From the NCBI RefSeq assembly GCF_002926065.1, contig NZ_PREZ01000010.1, forward strand, positions 16,001 through 80,000: DNA of 64,000 bases, in the 5' to 3' direction. Position numbers and translations under genes: made by a program. Below, piece by piece: positions 6,543-19,535 of the stretch. The DNA comes from Jeotgalibacillus proteolyticus. Its GTDB lineage: Bacteria; Bacillota; Bacilli; Bacillales; Jeotgalibacillaceae. Under the pieces are notes generated by a model that was given only the letters and a program-made list of their open reading frames with translations, was not told the DNA's origin and did not search any database. Numbering within the stretch: position 1 is the first letter of the stretch; each line of letters starts with the position of its first letter.

Positions 6543-9500
6543 TTGACAGGTCAACTAGTTCAGTATGGACGACACCGCCAACGCAGAAGTTTTGCGCGTA
6601 TCAGTGAGGTATTGGAACTTCCGAATCTTATTGAGATTCAGACAGCTTCCTATGAATGGTTTTTAGAAGAAGGATTGAGAGAAATGTTTCGCGATATTTC
6701 CCCAATCGAAGACTTCACTGGAAACCTTTCACTAGAATTTATTGATTATAGCCTTGGTGAGCCAAAGTATTCAGTAGATGAATCCAAAGAGCGCGACGTA
6801 ACGTATTCTGCTCCGCTTCGTGTTAAGGTTCGACTGTTGAATAAAGAAACCGGAGAAGTAAAAGATCAAGACGTATTCATGGGAGATTTTCCTCTTATGA
6901 CAGATACGGGTACCTTCATCATTAATGGTGCTGAACGCGTAATCGTATCACAGCTTGTTCGATCGCCGAGTGTGTACTTCCATGGCAAAATGGATAAAAA
7001 CGGTAAGAGAGGCTTTGGTGCAACGGTTATTCCAAACCGCGGTGCCTGGCTTGAGTATGAAACAGATGCAAAAGATGTGGTGCACGTTCGAATCGATCGT
7101 ACCCGTAAACTTCCTGTAACTGTTTTATTACGTGCGCTTGGCTTTGGTACAGATCAGGAAATTATTGATCTGATCGGAGACAATGAGTACATCCGTAATA
7201 CATTAGAAAAAGATAACACAGAAAACGTAGAAAAGGCATTGCTTGAAATCTATGAGCGTCTTCGCCCTGGTGAACCGCCAACAGTAGATAATGCTAAAAG
7301 CCTCTTGGAATCTCGTTTCTTTGATCCTAAGCGTTACGACCTTGCAAATGTAGGTCGTTATAAAATGAATAAAAAGCTTCACATTAAGAATCGTTTGTTT
7401 GGGCAAGTGCTGGCGGAAACACTAGCAGACCCTGAAACAGGAGAGATTCTAGCAGAAAAAGGAACAACCCTTGACCGGAGAAATCTTGATAAGCTTATCC
7501 CGTATCTTGAAAACGGAGTCGGCTTTAAGACAATCAATCAAGTAGGTGGTGTAATCGAAGAAGACTTAACGCTTCAGGCGATTAAAATCCAGGTTCCAAA
7601 TGCAGACAGCGACAAGGAAATTACTGTACTAGGAAATGCTTATGTCGATGACAGTGTGAAAAACATCACGCCTGCCGATATCATTTCTTCTATCAGCTAC
7701 TTCTTTAACCTTCTGCACGGTGTCGGCCTAACGGATGATATTGATCATCTAGGAAACCGCCGCCTGCGTTCTGTAGGTGAGCTTCTGCAGAACCAATTCC
7801 GTATCGGGCTTTCCCGTATGGAGCGTGTCGTGCGTGAGAGAATGTCCATTCAGGACACCAACACCATTACACCGCAGCAATTAATTAATATCCGTCCTGT
7901 TATTGCATCAATTAAAGAGTTCTTCGGAAGCTCTCAATTATCGCAGTTCATGGACCAGACTAACCCGCTGGCTGAATTAACACATAAACGCCGTCTATCG
8001 GCGCTTGGACCTGGTGGTTTAACGCGTGAGCGCGCAGGCTTTGAAGTGCGTGACGTTCACTATTCCCACTACGGCCGTATGTGTCCAATTGAAACGCCTG
8101 AGGGACCAAACATCGGACTAATCAACTCTTTATCAAGTTTTGCGAAGGTAAATCGTTTCGGATTTATTGAAACACCTTATCGTCGTGTTGACCCTGAGAC
8201 AGGGAAGGTTACCGACCGGATTGATTACCTGACTGCTGATGAAGAAGATAACTACGTAGTGGCACAGGCAAATGCCCGTTTAGGTGATGATGGTTCATTC
8301 CTTGATGATGAAGTTGTTTCCCGTTTCCGCGGTGACAACCAGGTTATCAGACGTGATCGCTTAGATTACATGGATGTATCACCAAAACAAGTAGTGTCTG
8401 CAGCGACAGCGTGTATTCCTTTCTTAGAAAACGATGACTCCAACCGTGCTCTAATGGGAGCGAACATGCAGCGTCAGGCAGTTCCTTTATTGAACCCTGA
8501 AGCACCATTCGTAGGTACTGGAATGGAGCACGTTTCAGCGAAGGATTCAGGTGCTGCTGTTATTAATAAGCATGAAGGTATTGTTGAGCGCGTTCAGGCG
8601 AGCCAGGTTTGGGTTCGCAGAATTGTCGATATCGACGGCAAGGAAACAGAAGGCGATCTTGATAAATACAAAATGCAAAAATTTATTCGTTCCAATCAGG
8701 GAACTTGTTATAACCAACGCCCGATCGTGGCTGTTGGCGACCGCGTAGTGAAAGGCGAAATTCTTGCTGATGGTCCTTCAATGGAAAAAGGTGAGCTTGC
8801 GCTTGGACGTAACGTGCTGGTTGGCTTCATGACATGGGATGGCTACAACTATGAGGATGCCGTTATCATGAGTGAGCGCCTTGTAAAAGACGATGTATAT
8901 ACGTCGATCCATATTGAAGAATATGAGTCGGAGTCACGTGATACAAAGCTTGGACCAGAGGAAATTACCCGTGATATTCCAAACGTCGGTGAGGATGCAC
9001 TTCGCAATCTTGATGAGCGCGGAATCATTCGTATCGGTGCGGAAGTAAAAGACGGAGACATTCTTGTCGGTAAAGTTACGCCTAAGGGTGTTACTGAATT
9101 AACTGCGGAAGAGCGTTTGCTGCACGCCATTTTTGGTGAAAAAGCGCGTGAAGTCCGTGATACTTCTCTTCGTGTGCCGCATGGTGCAGGTGGAATTATC
9201 CTTGATGTGAAGATCTTTAACCGTGAAGACGGTGATGAGCTTCCGCCGGGCGTTAATCAGCTGGTTCGTGCTTATATCGTTCAAAAGAGAAAAATCTCTG
9301 TTGGGGATAAAATGGCCGGACGCCATGGTAACAAAGGTGTTATTTCCCGTATTTTACCTGAAGAAGATATGCCTTACATGCCAGACGGAACACCAATTGA
9401 CATCATGTTAAATCCTCTTGGTGTACCATCACGTATGAACATCGGACAAGTACTTGAAATGCACATGGGAATGGCTGCGCGTGCAATGGGTATCCATATT

Positions 9501-10103
9501 GCATCGCCAGTATTCGATGGTGCGAACGAGGAAGATGTATGGGCAACAATCGAAGAAGCCGGCATGTCACGTGACGGTAAAACGGTTCTTTATGATGGAA
9601 GATCAGGAGATCCGTTTGACAACCGTGTATCAGTTGGGGTTATGTATATGATCAAACTGGCTCACATGGTTGACGATAAGCTTCACGCTCGTTCAACTGG
9701 TCCTTACTCACTTGTTACTCAGCAGCCGCTGGGTGGTAAAGCGCAGTTTGGTGGACAGCGTTTCGGAGAAATGGAAGTATGGGCACTTGAAGCTTACGGT
9801 GCTGCTTATACGCTGCAGGAAATTCTGACCGTTAAGTCGGATGATGTTGTCGGCCGTGTTAAAACATACGAAGCGATCGTAAAAGGTGACAGTGTACCTG
9901 AACCGGGCGTACCTGAATCATTCAAAGTATTGATTAAAGAGCTTCAAAGCTTAGGTATGGACGTGAAGATGCTGTCAAGCAATGATGAAGAGATTGAAAT
10001 GCGTGATCTTGACGATGAAGAAGACATTCATCAGGCAGATGCGTTGAATATTGCACCGGAAGCCGATGCATTAACATCAGAAACCGTTGCGACAAAAGAA
10101 TGA
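6543..10103 (+). CDS. rpoB: DNA-directed RNA polymerase subunit beta
   Basis: The catalytic beta subunit, 1186 residues from TTG at 6543. A GTG at 6534 is in frame, but it overlaps the ribosome binding site GAGGGGTGA, and the TTG start gives the standard [16 protein letters not shown]-terminus. The rifampicin-binding region reads [20 protein letters not shown] followed by [17 protein letters not shown], with no visible resistance change. The C-terminal clamp part includes [20 protein letters not shown] and [14 protein letters not shown]. The acidic tail is variable in Bacillales. rpoC follows 66 bases later. Confidence 0.98.
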   Translation: MTGQLVQYGRHRQRRSFARISEVLELPNLIEIQTASYEWFLEEGLREMFRDISPIEDFTGNLSLEFIDYSLGEPKYSVDESKERDVTYSAPLRVKVRLLNKETGEVKDQDVFMGDFPLMTDTGTFIINGAERVIVSQLVRSPSVYFHGKMDKNGKRGFGATVIPNRGAWLEYETDAKDVVHVRIDRTRKLPVTVLLRALGFGTDQEIIDLIGDNEYIRNTLEKDNTENVEKALLEIYERLRPGEPPTVDNAKSLLESRFFDPKRYDLANVGRYKMNKKLHIKNRLFGQVLAETLADPETGEILAEKGTTLDRRNLDKLIPYLENGVGFKTINQVGGVIEEDLTLQAIKIQVPNADSDKEITVLGNAYVDDSVKNITPADIISSISYFFNLLHGVGLTDDIDHLGNRRLRSVGELLQNQFRIGLSRMERVVRERMSIQDTNTITPQQLINIRPVIASIKEFFGSSQLSQFMDQTNPLAELTHKRRLSALGPGGLTRERAGFEVRDVHYSHYGRMCPIETPEGPNIGLINSLSSFAKVNRFGFIETPYRRVDPETGKVTDRIDYLTADEEDNYVVAQANARLGDDGSFLDDEVVSRFRGDNQVIRRDRLDYMDVSPKQVVSAATACIPFLENDDSNRALMGANMQRQAVPLLNPEAPFVGTGMEHVSAKDSGAAVINKHEGIVERVQASQVWVRRIVDIDGKETEGDLDKYKMQKFIRSNQGTCYNQRPIVAVGDRVVKGEILADGPSMEKGELALGRNVLVGFMTWDGYNYEDAVIMSERLVKDDVYTSIHIEEYESESRDTKLGPEEITRDIPNVGEDALRNLDERGIIRIGAEVKDGDILVGKVTPKGVTELTAEERLLHAIFGEKAREVRDTSLRVPHGAGGIILDVKIFNREDGDELPPGVNQLVRAYIVQKRKISVGDKMAGRHGNKGVISRILPEEDMPYMPDGTPIDIMLNPLGVPSRMNIGQVLEMHMGMAARAMGIHIASPVFDGANEEDVWATIEEAGMSRDGKTVLYDGRSGDPFDNRVSVGVMYMIKLAHMVDDKLHARSTGPYSLVTQQPLGGKAQFGGQRFGEMEVWALEAYGAAYTLQEILTVKSDDVVGRVKTYEAIVKGDSVPEPGVPESFKVLIKELQSLGMDVKMLSSNDEEIEMRDLDDEEDIHQADALNIAPEADALTSETVATKE

Positions 10104-10169
10104 GTATAACTATCGTGCAGATAACCGACAAAAGGGCAAAACCTGTAAACGAAAAGGGAGGTAGGCTCC

Positions 10170-13100
10170 TTGATAGATGTTAATAATTTTGAATACATGA
10201 AGATTGGTTTGGCAGCTCCTGACAAGATCCGTTCATGGTCTTTCGGAGAAGTCAAAAAGCCGGAAACCATTAACTATCGTACGTTGAAGCCTGAAAAAGA
10301 TGGTCTTTTCTGCGAGCGTATTTTCGGTCCCCAAAAGGACTGGGAATGCCACTGCGGTAAATACAAACGCGTCCGCTATAAGGGCGTCGTTTGTGACCGC
10401 TGTGGAGTAGAAGTTACACGCGCAAAAGTGCGCCGTGAACGTATGGGCCATATTGAATTAGCAGCACCTGTATCTCACATCTGGTACTTTAAAGGAATTC
10501 CAAGCCGTATGGGTCTTGTTCTTGACATGTCCCCGCGTGCACTGGAAGAAGTTATATACTTCGCTTCTTACGTAGTAACAGAGTCTGGTGATACAGCGCT
10601 TGAGAAAAAGCAATTGCTTTCAGAAAAAGAGTATCGCGCATATCGCGATAAATACAGCAACAAATTCCAGGCGGCAATGGGTGCAGAAGCGATCAAAAAG
10701 CTTCTTCAGGACCTTGATCTGGATAAAGAAGCTGAAATGCTTAAAGAAGAGCTCAAAACTGCTCAGGGCCAGCGTCGTACCCGTGCGATTAAACGCCTTG
10801 AAGTAGTGGAATCATTCCGTAATTCCGGAAACTATCCGGACTGGATGATTTTAGACGTACTGCCTGTCATCCCGCCGGAGCTTCGTCCGATGGTTCAATT
10901 AGACGGCGGACGTTTTGCTACTTCCGATTTAAATGATTTGTATCGTCGTGTTATTAACCGTAACAACCGCTTAAAACGTCTATTGGATCTTGGTGCTCCA
11001 AGCATCATCGTTCAAAACGAAAAGCGTATGCTTCAAGAAGCGGTTGATGCATTAATTGACAATGGCCGCCGCGGCCGTCCTGTAACCGGACCGGGTAACC
11101 GTCCGTTAAAATCTCTTTCTCATATGCTGAAAGGGAAGCAGGGACGTTTCCGTCAGAACCTTCTTGGTAAGCGTGTTGACTATTCCGGCCGTTCCGTTAT
11201 CGTGGTAGGTCCAAACCTGAAAATGTATCAGTGTGGACTTCCAAAGGAAATGGCGCTTGAATTGTTCAAGCCGTTTGTGATGAAGGAGCTTGTCGAGCGT
11301 GGTCTTGCTCACAATATTAAGAGTGCGAAACGTAAAATCGAACGCGTTCACAGTGAAGTATGGGATGTACTTGAAGATGTTATTAAAGAACACCCAGTGC
11401 TTCTTAACCGGGCACCTACACTTCACCGTCTTGGGATCCAGGCATTCGAGCCTACTCTTGTAGAAGGCCGTGCGATTCGTCTTCACCCGCTTGTATGTAC
11501 TGCATACAATGCCGATTTCGATGGTGACCAAATGGCTGTTCACGTTCCGCTTTCATCTGAAGCTCAAGCTGAAGCACGCCTGCTTATGCTGGCTGCCCAA
11601 AACATCTTGAATCCTAAGGATGGTAAGCCGGTTGTTACACCTTCTCAGGATATGGTATTAGGAAACTACTACCTGACACTTGAGCGTAAGGACGCTGTAG
11701 GGGAAGGCACAGTATTCCGGGATGCAGACGAAGTTCTTCTTGCGTATCAAAACGGATATGTACACCTTCACACCCGTATTGCGATTCATGCGAGTGCAGC
11801 GAAGAAAGAAAACTTTACGGAAGAACAAAGCAAAAAACTTCTCCTGACAACACCGGGGAAAGTTATTTTCAATGAAATTCTTCCAAAGTCATTCCCTTAC
11901 ATCAACGAGCCGACAATGGAAAACTTAGAAGTGGCAACACCGGATAAGTTCTTCGTTGATCCAACAACAGATGTAAAAGAACACATTAAATCGAGTGAAT
12001 TAATTTCACCGTTTAAAAAGAAATATCTCGGAAATGTCATCGCAGAAGTATTCAAGAGATTCCATATCACGGATACCTCAAGAATGCTTGACAGCATGAA
12101 AAACCTGGGCTTCAAACACTCTACTCGCGCTGGTATTACAATCGGTATCGCGGATATCGTTGTTCTTCCTGAGAAGCAGGAGATCTTAAATGAAGCACAA
12201 GAGAGAGTAGATAAAGTGACAAAGCAATTCCGGCGCGGTTTAATTACCGAAGAAGAGCGCTATGATCGTGTTATCTCTATCTGGAGTGCCGCGAAAGACG
12301 TTATTCAGGATAAACTGATGCTTACGCTTGACAGCCTGAATCCAATCTATATGATGAGTGATTCCGGTGCCCGTGGTAACGCATCTAACTTTACACAGCT
12401 TGCCGGTATGCGTGGTCTGATGGCCAACCCGGCTGGACGGATCATCGAGCTTCCGATCAAATCAAGTTTCCGTGAAGGTCTGACAGTACTTGAGTACTTC
12501 ATCTCTACTCACGGTGCGCGTAAGGGTCTTGCCGATACAGCTCTTAAAACAGCTGACTCAGGTTACCTTACACGTCGTCTTGTTGATGTGGCGCAGGATG
12601 TTATCGTTCGTGAAGAGGATTGCGGAACTGACCGCGGACTTCGTGTAAGTGCGCTGAAAGATGGCACTGAAACGATCGAACCACTTGAAGAGCGTCTGGA
12701 AGGCCGTTATTCAAACCAAACAGTTAAACACCCTAAAACAGGTAAAGCATTTGTAAAACGCAACGAGCTGATTACAGAAGATATCGCGCGTCAAATTATT
12801 GAAGCAGGTATTGAAGAAGTATCGATCCGTTCAGCGTTTACATGTAACACCCGTCATGGTGTCTGTGAAAAATGTTATGGTAAGAACCTTGCAACTGGTG
12901 AAAAGGTTGAAGTGGGAGAAGCAGTCGGTATTATCGCTGCCCAGTCAATCGGTGAGCCGGGAACTCAGCTTACAATGCGTACATTCCATACAGGAGGGGT
13001 AGCAGGAGACGATATTACACAAGGTCTTCCGCGTATCCAGGAGATTTTTGAAGCCCGTAACCCGAAAGGTCAGGCGGTCATCTCTGAAATCGATGGAGTA

Positions 13101-13766
13101 GTAACAGCTGTAAGCGAAGGCAAAGACCGTCAGCAGGAAATCACAGTTAAAGGTGATGTAGAAACAAGAAGCTACACAGCTCCTTATACTGCACGCCTGA
13201 AAGTAGCGGTGGATGATACAATTGCCAGAGGACAGGAACTGACAGAAGGTTCTATTGATCCGAAAGAATTGATCAAAATCCGTGACGTCGCGGCTGTACA
13301 GGAATACTTACTGAAAGAAGTTCAAAAAGTATACCGTATGCAGGGCGTTGAGATCGGTGACAAGCACGTAGAGGTAATGGTCCGCCAGATGCTTCGCAAG
13401 GTGCGTGTAATTGAAGCCGGTGAAACAGAACTACTGCCAGGATCACTGCTTGATGTCCATCAATTTATGGAAGCCAATCAACAGGTAATATTGACAGGAA
13501 AGAAACCGGCAACAGGCCGCCCGCTGATTCTTGGAATCACAAAAGCGTCGCTTGAAACTGAATCTTTCCTATCAGCAGCATCCTTCCAGGAAACAACCCG
13601 TGTCCTTACGGATGCAGCAATAAAAGGTAAGCGTGATGAATTGCTTGGTCTAAAAGAAAATGTAATCATCGGTAAGCTTGTTCCAGCCGGAACAGGAATG
13701 CAGCGCTATCGCCAGGCGGAAATTGAATCGGAAGATACTGTTGAAGAAGCAGTTTCTGTCGAATAG
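10170..13766 (+). CDS. rpoC: DNA-directed RNA polymerase subunit beta'
   Basis: The 1198-residue beta' subunit. The N-terminal zinc ribbon is seen in [20 protein letters not shown]. The catalytic magnesium site is [13 protein letters not shown], with three Asp. The second zinc site near residue 890 is [13 protein letters not shown]. The bridge helix and trigger loop regions ([19 protein letters not shown] and [19 protein letters not shown]) are standard. Start is TTG at 10170 behind GGGAGGTAGG. A 15-base-stem hairpin follows the gene, so rpoB-rpoC end as a unit. Confidence 0.98.
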   Translation: MIDVNNFEYMKIGLAAPDKIRSWSFGEVKKPETINYRTLKPEKDGLFCERIFGPQKDWECHCGKYKRVRYKGVVCDRCGVEVTRAKVRRERMGHIELAAPVSHIWYFKGIPSRMGLVLDMSPRALEEVIYFASYVVTESGDTALEKKQLLSEKEYRAYRDKYSNKFQAAMGAEAIKKLLQDLDLDKEAEMLKEELKTAQGQRRTRAIKRLEVVESFRNSGNYPDWMILDVLPVIPPELRPMVQLDGGRFATSDLNDLYRRVINRNNRLKRLLDLGAPSIIVQNEKRMLQEAVDALIDNGRRGRPVTGPGNRPLKSLSHMLKGKQGRFRQNLLGKRVDYSGRSVIVVGPNLKMYQCGLPKEMALELFKPFVMKELVERGLAHNIKSAKRKIERVHSEVWDVLEDVIKEHPVLLNRAPTLHRLGIQAFEPTLVEGRAIRLHPLVCTAYNADFDGDQMAVHVPLSSEAQAEARLLMLAAQNILNPKDGKPVVTPSQDMVLGNYYLTLERKDAVGEGTVFRDADEVLLAYQNGYVHLHTRIAIHASAAKKENFTEEQSKKLLLTTPGKVIFNEILPKSFPYINEPTMENLEVATPDKFFVDPTTDVKEHIKSSELISPFKKKYLGNVIAEVFKRFHITDTSRMLDSMKNLGFKHSTRAGITIGIADIVVLPEKQEILNEAQERVDKVTKQFRRGLITEEERYDRVISIWSAAKDVIQDKLMLTLDSLNPIYMMSDSGARGNASNFTQLAGMRGLMANPAGRIIELPIKSSFREGLTVLEYFISTHGARKGLADTALKTADSGYLTRRLVDVAQDVIVREEDCGTDRGLRVSALKDGTETIEPLEERLEGRYSNQTVKHPKTGKAFVKRNELITEDIARQIIEAGIEEVSIRSAFTCNTRHGVCEKCYGKNLATGEKVEVGEAVGIIAAQSIGEPGTQLTMRTFHTGGVAGDDITQGLPRIQEIFEARNPKGQAVISEIDGVVTAVSEGKDRQQEITVKGDVETRSYTAPYTARLKVAVDDTIARGQELTEGSIDPKELIKIRDVAAVQEYLLKEVQKVYRMQGVEIGDKHVEVMVRQMLRKVRVIEAGETELLPGSLLDVHQFMEANQQVILTGKKPATGRPLILGITKASLETESFLSAASFQETTRVLTDAAIKGKRDELLGLKENVIIGKLVPAGTGMQRYRQAEIESEDTVEEAVSVE

Positions 13767-13831
13767 TTCAATTGAAGCCGCTGCCGGCACTCTTTCATTT
13801 TGAAAGACAAAAGGCAGCTCATTACTTTTAA

Positions 13832-13879
13832 TGAGAATGCGATACCGAACACTGGTATCGCATTCTCAATTTATTTTTA
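13832..13879 (+). terminator. Strong intrinsic terminator after rpoC
   Basis: TGAGAATGCGATACC (13832-13846), 7-base loop, GGTATCGCATTCTCA (13854-13868): a perfect 15-base stem, followed by a T-rich stretch. It separates rpoBC from the L7Ae-str unit, which has its own promoter. Confidence 0.85.
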
Positions 13880-13885
13880 ATATTG

Positions 13886-13914
13886 TTGACATCAACTAGA
13901 TGAGATGATAATAT
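13886..13914 (+). promoter_or_regulatory. Sigma-A promoter of the L7Ae gene and str operon
   Basis: TTGACA (13886-13891), 17-base spacer, TAATAT (13909-13914), 48 bases before the L7Ae start codon. Confidence 0.82.
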
Positions 13915-13962
13915 ATTCAAGGTTGCTCCTATTCGTAACCTGTTACTTTGGAGGATATGAAG

Positions 13963-14211
13963 ATGTCTTATGAAAAAGTATCACAGGCTAAACACATCAT
14001 TGTAGGATCCAAACAAGTCGTAAAGGCCCTCAAGGCAGGTACTATCCGAGAGGTGATCGTCGCTGATGATGCGGATGTTTATGTGATTGATAAAATCATA
14101 CACACCGCTAATGATATGAACGTGTCAGTTTCCCATGTCGACTCAATGAAGAAGCTGGGGAAAGCATGCGGGATCGAAGTCGGTGCTGCTGCGGTAGCCG
14201 TTACTATTTAA
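13963..14211 (+). CDS. rplGB: L7Ae-family K-turn RNA-binding protein (YbxF)
   Basis: An 82-residue L7Ae/L30e-fold protein. Diagnostic parts are [20 protein letters not shown] and, in the RNA-binding loop, [18 protein letters not shown]. In B. subtilis YbxF binds kink-turn RNA, including riboswitch K-turns, and associates with ribosomes in exponential phase. The ATG at 13963 lies seven bases after GGAGGA; the ATG at 13957 would be too close to that site. It leads the str operon (rpsL-rpsG-fusA). Confidence 0.92.
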   Translation: MSYEKVSQAKHIIVGSKQVVKALKAGTIREVIVADDADVYVIDKIIHTANDMNVSVSHVDSMKKLGKACGIEVGAAAVAVTI

Positions 14212-14314
14212 AGATGTTTTTGTAGACTAGTACTACAAAGACTTTGTTTTTGCCCAAAAATGAACCACCTGGATGTGTGGGCTTACAACAATTTTGAAGG
14301 GAGGAAAAAAACTC

Positions 14315-14734
14315 ATGCCAACTATTAACCAATTAGTGCGCAAGCCGCGTCAATCTAAAGGCACAAAGTCAACTTCACCAGCACTTAACAGAGGGTACAA
14401 CAGCTTTAAGAAGAAAGCGACTAACGTATCTTCTCCACAAAAACGTGGTGTTTGTACTCGTGTAGGTACGATGACTCCGAAGAAACCAAACTCGGCTCTT
14501 CGTAAATATGCGCGTGTACGTTTGACTAACATGATCGAGGTAACTGCGTATATCCCAGGTATCGGCCACAATCTTCAAGAGCACAGTGTTGTTCTTATCC
14601 GTGGCGGACGTGTAAAGGATTTACCAGGGGTACGTTACCACATCGTTCGTGGTGCTCTTGATACAGCTGGTGTAGACGGACGTCGTCAAGGTCGTTCTCT
14701 ATACGGTACTAAGAAACCAAAAGAAAAGAAATAA
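14315..14734 (+). CDS. rpsL: 30S ribosomal protein S12
   Basis: A 139-residue S12 at the decoding centre. The Lys-rich loop [15 protein letters not shown] and the [16 protein letters not shown] segment are the sites where streptomycin resistance or dependence arises; both look wild type. ATG at 14315 follows GAAGGGAGGA; the open frame extends to 14273 without a ribosome binding site. First of rpsL-rpsG-fusA. Confidence 0.97.
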   Translation: MPTINQLVRKPRQSKGTKSTSPALNRGYNSFKKKATNVSSPQKRGVCTRVGTMTPKKPNSALRKYARVRLTNMIEVTAYIPGIGHNLQEHSVVLIRGGRVKDLPGVRYHIVRGALDTAGVDGRRQGRSLYGTKKPKEKK

Positions 14735-14778
14735 TCTATTAAATAAAATTTGATTTTCTCGTGAAAGGAGGAACATAC

Positions 14779-15249
14779 ATGCCTCGTAAAGGTGCAGTAG
14801 CAAAACGTGACGTGTTGCCAGATCCGATTTATAATTCGAAACTGGTTACTCGTTTAATTAATAAAATCATGATTGACGGTAAGAGAGGTACAGCTCAAAA
14901 AATTCTTTATTCAGCGTTTGATGTAATCCAGGAACGCAGCGGTAAAGATGCTCTTGAGGTGTTCGATCAAGGTCTTAAGAACATCATGCCAGTTCTTGAA
15001 GTTCGCGCACGCCGTGTTGGTGGAGCTAACTATCAGGTGCCGGTTGAAGTTCGCCCTGAACGCCGTACTACTCTTGGTCTTCGCTGGTTAGTAAACTACG
15101 CTCGTCTTCGTGGAGAAAAAACGATGGAAGAGCGTCTTGCTAATGAAATTCTTGACGCAGCAAACAACACTGGAGCTGCAGTGAAGAAACGTGAAGATAC
15201 ACACAAAATGGCGGAAGCAAATAAAGCATTTGCTCACTACCGCTGGTAA
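14779..15249 (+). CDS. rpsG: 30S ribosomal protein S7
   Basis: A 156-residue S7, the primary binder that nucleates the 30S head and contacts E-site tRNA. It begins [19 protein letters not shown] and includes [23 protein letters not shown] at 14779 follows AAAGGAGG. It sits 44 bases after rpsL and 50 before fusA, the usual str order. Confidence 0.97.
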   Translation: MPRKGAVAKRDVLPDPIYNSKLVTRLINKIMIDGKRGTAQKILYSAFDVIQERSGKDALEVFDQGLKNIMPVLEVRARRVGGANYQVPVEVRPERRTTLGLRWLVNYARLRGEKTMEERLANEILDAANNTGAAVKKREDTHKMAEANKAFAHYRW

Positions 15250-15299
15250 GATCAAAATCAGTTTTTACCATATTATCATTTTAGGAAGGAGAAAGACCC

Positions 15300-17378
15300 A
15301 TGCCTAGAGAGTTCTCCTTAAAAAACACTCGTAATATCGGTATCATGGCTCACATTGATGCTGGTAAAACGACTGCGACGGAGCGTATCCTTTATTACAC
15401 TGGTCGTATCCATAAGATTGGTGAAACGCATGAAGGTGCGTCACAAATGGACTGGATGGAGCAGGAGCAAGAACGTGGAATCACGATCACATCTGCTGCT
15501 ACAACCGCTTCATGGAAAGACCACCGCGTTAACATCATTGATACACCTGGACACGTAGACTTCACTGTTGAAGTTGAACGTTCACTTCGTGTACTTGATG
15601 GTGCAGTAGGTGTACTTGATGCCCAGTCGGGTGTTGAGCCGCAAACTGAAACTGTATGGCGTCAAGCGACAACATACGGAGTACCTCGTATCGTGTTCGT
15701 TAATAAAATGGACAAAATTGGGGCAGACTTCCTTTATTCAGTAGGAACACTTCATGACCGTCTTCAAGCAAACGCTCATCCTATCCAGCTTCCAATCGGT
15801 GCTGAAGATGAGTTTGAAGGAATCATCGATCTTGTAAAGAACGTTGCTTACTTCTATGAAGATGATCTTGGAACTCGCACTGAAGAGCGCGAAATTCCTG
15901 AAGAGTACAAGGAACAAGCTGAAGAGTACCGTGGAAAGCTTATTGAAGCAGCAGCGGACCTTGATGAAGACCTAATGATGAAATACCTTGAAGGTGAAGA
16001 AATCACAATTGATGAGCTTAAAGCTGCAATCCGTAAAGGAACTGTAAACGTTGAGTTCTATCCTGTCATCTGTGGTTCTGCTTTCAAAAATAAAGGGGTT
16101 CAGCTTCTGCTGGACGCTGTTATCGACTACCTTCCGTCACCACTTGATGTTGAGTCTATTAAAGGACATGTTCCTGATAGCGAAGAAGAGGTTTCACGTC
16201 CGCCAAGCGACGAAGAGCCATTCGCAGCTCTTGCATTTAAAGTTATGACAGATCCGTATGTTGGTAAATTAACATTCTTCCGTGTGTACTCTGGAGTACT
16301 TCAATCCGGTTCATATGTTCAGAATGCTTCAAAAGGAAAGCGTGAGCGCGTTGGACGTATCCTGCAAATGCACGCAAACTCCCGTGAAGAAATTGCTGAA
16401 GTATATGCTGGTGATATCGCGGCTGCTGTTGGTCTTAAAGATACAACAACAGGGGATACTCTATGTGACGAAAAGAGTCTTGTAATTCTTGAGTCTATGG
16501 AATTCCCAGAACCGGTTATCTCTGTTGCGATCGAGCCTAAGTCAAAAGCTGACCAGGACAAAATGGGTCAAGCGCTTCAAAAGCTTCAGGAAGAAGATCC
16601 AACATTCCACGCGCACACTGACACTGAAACAGGTCAGACGATCATCGCAGGTATGGGTGAGCTTCACCTTGATATCCTTGTTGACCGTATGCGTCGTGAG
16701 TTTAAAGTAGAAGCTAACGTTGGTGCTCCTCAGGTATCTTACCGTGAGACATTCCGTGGCTCTGCTCAGGTTGAAGGGAAATTCGTACGCCAATCTGGTG
16801 GTCGTGGACAATTTGGACACGTTAAAATCGAATTCTCTCCAAACGAAGAGGGTAAAGGCTTTGAATTCGAAAATGGCATCGTAGGTGGTACTGTACCTCG
16901 TGAATACATTCCTGCTGTTCAAGCTGGTCTTGAAGATTCACTTGATAACGGTGTACTTGCAGGATATCCATTAATCGATATTAAAGCTCGTCTATATGAT
17001 GGTTCTTACCATGATGTTGACTCCTCTGAAATGGCGTTTAAAATTGCCGCTTCAATGGCATTGAAAAACGCTGTATCTAAGTGTAACCCAGTACTTCTTG
17101 AGCCGCTTATGCGTGTTGAAGTAACAATTCCTGAAGAGTACATGGGAGATATCATGGGAGATATTACATCTCGCCGTGGCCGGGTTGAAGGTATGGCATC
17201 TCGCGGTAACGCGCAGATTGTTAAAGCGTTCGTTCCTCTATCTGAAATGTTTGGATATGCAACGTCACTTCGCTCGAATACACAAGGACGTGGAACGTTC
17301 TCAATGTTCTTCGACCACTATGAAGAAGTACCTAAATCAATCTCCGAAGAAATCATCAAGAAAAATAAAGGGGAATAA
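15300..17378 (+). CDS. fusA: Elongation factor G
   Basis: A 692-residue translocase GTPase. The P-loop AHIDAGKTT (about residues 17-25), the G3 motif DTPGHVDF and the G4 motif NKMDK are intact. Domain IV contains [16 protein letters not shown] and the C-terminal domain [10 protein letters not shown]. It drives tRNA-mRNA translocation and, with RRF, ribosome recycling. ATG at 15300 follows AAGGAGAAA. Length and motifs fit canonical EF-G, not a tetracycline-resistance paralogue. Confidence 0.97.
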   Translation: MPREFSLKNTRNIGIMAHIDAGKTTATERILYYTGRIHKIGETHEGASQMDWMEQEQERGITITSAATTASWKDHRVNIIDTPGHVDFTVEVERSLRVLDGAVGVLDAQSGVEPQTETVWRQATTYGVPRIVFVNKMDKIGADFLYSVGTLHDRLQANAHPIQLPIGAEDEFEGIIDLVKNVAYFYEDDLGTRTEEREIPEEYKEQAEEYRGKLIEAAADLDEDLMMKYLEGEEITIDELKAAIRKGTVNVEFYPVICGSAFKNKGVQLLLDAVIDYLPSPLDVESIKGHVPDSEEEVSRPPSDEEPFAALAFKVMTDPYVGKLTFFRVYSGVLQSGSYVQNASKGKRERVGRILQMHANSREEIAEVYAGDIAAAVGLKDTTTGDTLCDEKSLVILESMEFPEPVISVAIEPKSKADQDKMGQALQKLQEEDPTFHAHTDTETGQTIIAGMGELHLDILVDRMRREFKVEANVGAPQVSYRETFRGSAQVEGKFVRQSGGRGQFGHVKIEFSPNEEGKGFEFENGIVGGTVPREYIPAVQAGLEDSLDNGVLAGYPLIDIKARLYDGSYHDVDSSEMAFKIAASMALKNAVSKCNPVLLEPLMRVEVTIPEEYMGDIMGDITSRRGRVEGMASRGNAQIVKAFVPLSEMFGYATSLRSNTQGRGTFSMFFDHYEEVPKSISEEIIKKNKGE

Positions 17379-17429
17379 TTGATTTAGCTCTTACAATAAA
17401 GTATAACTACTTATGTAAGCTATGAGATA

Positions 17430-17451
17430 AGGGAGTACCTGCGTACTTCTT
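17430..17451 (+). other. fusA-tuf intercistronic stem
   Basis: In the 127-base fusA-tuf gap, AAGGGAGTAC-CTGC-GTACTTCTTT forms a 10-base stem including G-T pairs. No T-tract follows. It may be a processing or mRNA stability element. No clear tuf promoter is seen. Confidence 0.35.
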
Positions 17452-17505
17452 TATTCCATAACAATAAAAAACTAATCTTTAACTATCCAAAGGAGGATTT
17501 CCCAA

Positions 17506-18696
17506 ATGGCTAAGGAAAAATTCGACCGTTCGAAAACCCATGCGAATATTGGAACAATCGGACACGTTGACCATGGTAAAACAACTTTAACTGCTGCAAT
17601 TACAACTGTACTTCACAAGAAATATGGTCGTGGAACAGCAATGGCATATGATCAAATTGATGGTGCTCCAGAAGAGCGCGAGCGCGGAATCACAATCTCA
17701 ACTGCACACGTTGAGTACGAAACTGACACTCGTCACTATGCACACGTTGACTGCCCAGGACACGCTGACTATGTTAAAAACATGATCACTGGTGCTGCAC
17801 AAATGGACGGCGGGATCCTAGTAGTATCTGCTGCTGACGGCCCAATGCCTCAAACACGTGAGCACATCCTTCTTTCTCGTCAAGTAGGTGTACCTTACCT
17901 TGTTGTATTCATGAACAAATGTGACATGGTAGACGACGAAGAGCTTCTTGAACTAGTTGAAATGGAAATCCGCGATCTTCTTTCTGATTACGATTTCCCT
18001 GGCGATGATGTTCCTGTAATCAAAGGTTCTGCTCTTAAAGCTCTTGAAGGAGATGCTGAGTGGGAAGAAAAAATCTATGAGCTTATGGAAGCAGTAGATA
18101 GCTACATCCCAACTCCAGAGCGTGACACTGAAAAACCATTCATGATGCCTGTTGAGGATGTATTCTCAATCACTGGCCGTGGTACGGTTGCTACAGGACG
18201 TGTTGAGCGTGGACAAGTTAAAGTCGGTGACGTAATTGACATCATCGGTTTCACTGATGAGCCAAAATCAACAACTGTAACAGGTGTTGAAATGTTCCGT
18301 AAACTTCTTGACTATGCAGAAGCTGGTGACAACATTGGTGCACTTCTTCGTGGTGTATCACGTGATGACATCAACCGTGGACAAGTTCTTGCTAAGCCAG
18401 GAACAATCACTCCACACACAAACTTCAAAGCTGAAGTTTATGTTCTTTCAAAAGAAGAAGGTGGACGTCACACTCCATTCTTCTCTAACTACCGCCCTCA
18501 GTTCTACTTCCGTACAACTGACGTAACTGGCGTTTGTAACCTTCCTGAAGGAGTAGAAATGGTTATGCCTGGCGACAACATCGAAATGACTGTTGAGCTA
18601 ATCTCTCCTATCGCAATCGAAGAAGGAACTAAGTTCTCTATTCGTGAAGGTGGACGTACAGTAGGCGCTGGCGTTGTTGCTTCTATCCAGAAGTAA
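17506..18696 (+). CDS. tuf: Elongation factor Tu
   Basis: A 396-residue EF-Tu that carries aminoacyl-tRNA to the ribosome. G1 [10 protein letters not shown]3 DCPGHADY and G4 NKCD are intact. The effector region is [19 protein letters not shown], and domains II and III end with [15 protein letters not shown] at 17506 follows AAAGGAGG. A perfect 12-base-stem terminator follows. Only one tuf copy is in the window. Confidence 0.98.
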   Translation: MAKEKFDRSKTHANIGTIGHVDHGKTTLTAAITTVLHKKYGRGTAMAYDQIDGAPEERERGITISTAHVEYETDTRHYAHVDCPGHADYVKNMITGAAQMDGGILVVSAADGPMPQTREHILLSRQVGVPYLVVFMNKCDMVDDEELLELVEMEIRDLLSDYDFPGDDVPVIKGSALKALEGDAEWEEKIYELMEAVDSYIPTPERDTEKPFMMPVEDVFSITGRGTVATGRVERGQVKVGDVIDIIGFTDEPKSTTVTGVEMFRKLLDYAEAGDNIGALLRGVSRDDINRGQVLAKPGTITPHTNFKAEVYVLSKEEGGRHTPFFSNYRPQFYFRTTDVTGVCNLPEGVEMVMPGDNIEMTVELISPIAIEEGTKFSIREGGRTVGAGVVASIQK

Positions 18697-18716
18697 TTTC
18701 TGCTGACACTAACAAC

Positions 18717-18750
18717 AATCCCTGCAGCTATTTGGCTGCAGGGATTTTTT
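18717..18750 (+). terminator. Intrinsic terminator after tuf
   Basis: AATCCCTGCAGC (18717-18728), 6-base loop, GCTGCAGGGATT (18735-18746), then T: a perfect 12-base stem. Confidence 0.92.
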
Positions 18751-18955
18751 ATATTCTCCAGGTCCAGGATAAGGAGTAGTAAGATTTCAGGAAGAAGGAA
18801 AGCAGCTATTACTATATAGAAGAAACTCAGTTTTATAAGTACTGTTCTTTCTGATCTACTATCCGGTAAGCGTAAGAGAATAGAGGGTTGAATCGTTGCT
18901 GTAGTGGGACAAATCTTTATAAAACCTACGAATTTTCTGCCTATTTTCATATGAC
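18751..18955. other. Noncoding tuf-rpsJ spacer, upstream part
   Basis: About 200 bases between the tuf terminator and the first rpsJ promoter. I see no gene, no stable stem and no operator here. A reverse-strand open frame (18504-18950) overlaps the end of tuf and is an antisense shadow. Confidence 0.6.
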
Positions 18956-18984
18956 TTGAAACATGGAAGCATCCCTACTATAAT
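18956..18984 (+). promoter_or_regulatory. Upstream sigma-A promoter of the S10 operon
   Basis: TTGAAA (18956-18961), 17-base spacer, TATAAT (18979-18984). Confidence 0.8.
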
Positions 18985-19022
18985 GAAGAAAGTGTGAAAG
19001 AAAACTAATTTCGTAAAAAGAC

Positions 19023-19051
19023 TTGCGTGATCAACTAGTACACGGTATAAT
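19023..19051 (+). promoter_or_regulatory. Downstream sigma-A promoter of the S10 operon
   Basis: TTGCGT (19023-19028), 17-base spacer, TATAAT (19046-19051). With the promoter at 18956 it forms a tandem pair 67 bases apart, before a run of genes that stays closely packed as far as rplQ. Confidence 0.8.
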
Positions 19052-19057
19052 GTTTAA

Positions 19058-19492
<435 letters not shown>

Positions 19493-19535
19493 TTCAAACA
19501 AATACAATATAAAAACAAATTAGGAGGTGTGACTA

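Noticed and set aside
18504..18950. Reverse-strand open frame over the end of tuf and its terminator
   Set aside because: Antisense to a conserved gene; crosses a strong terminator; no ribosome binding site.
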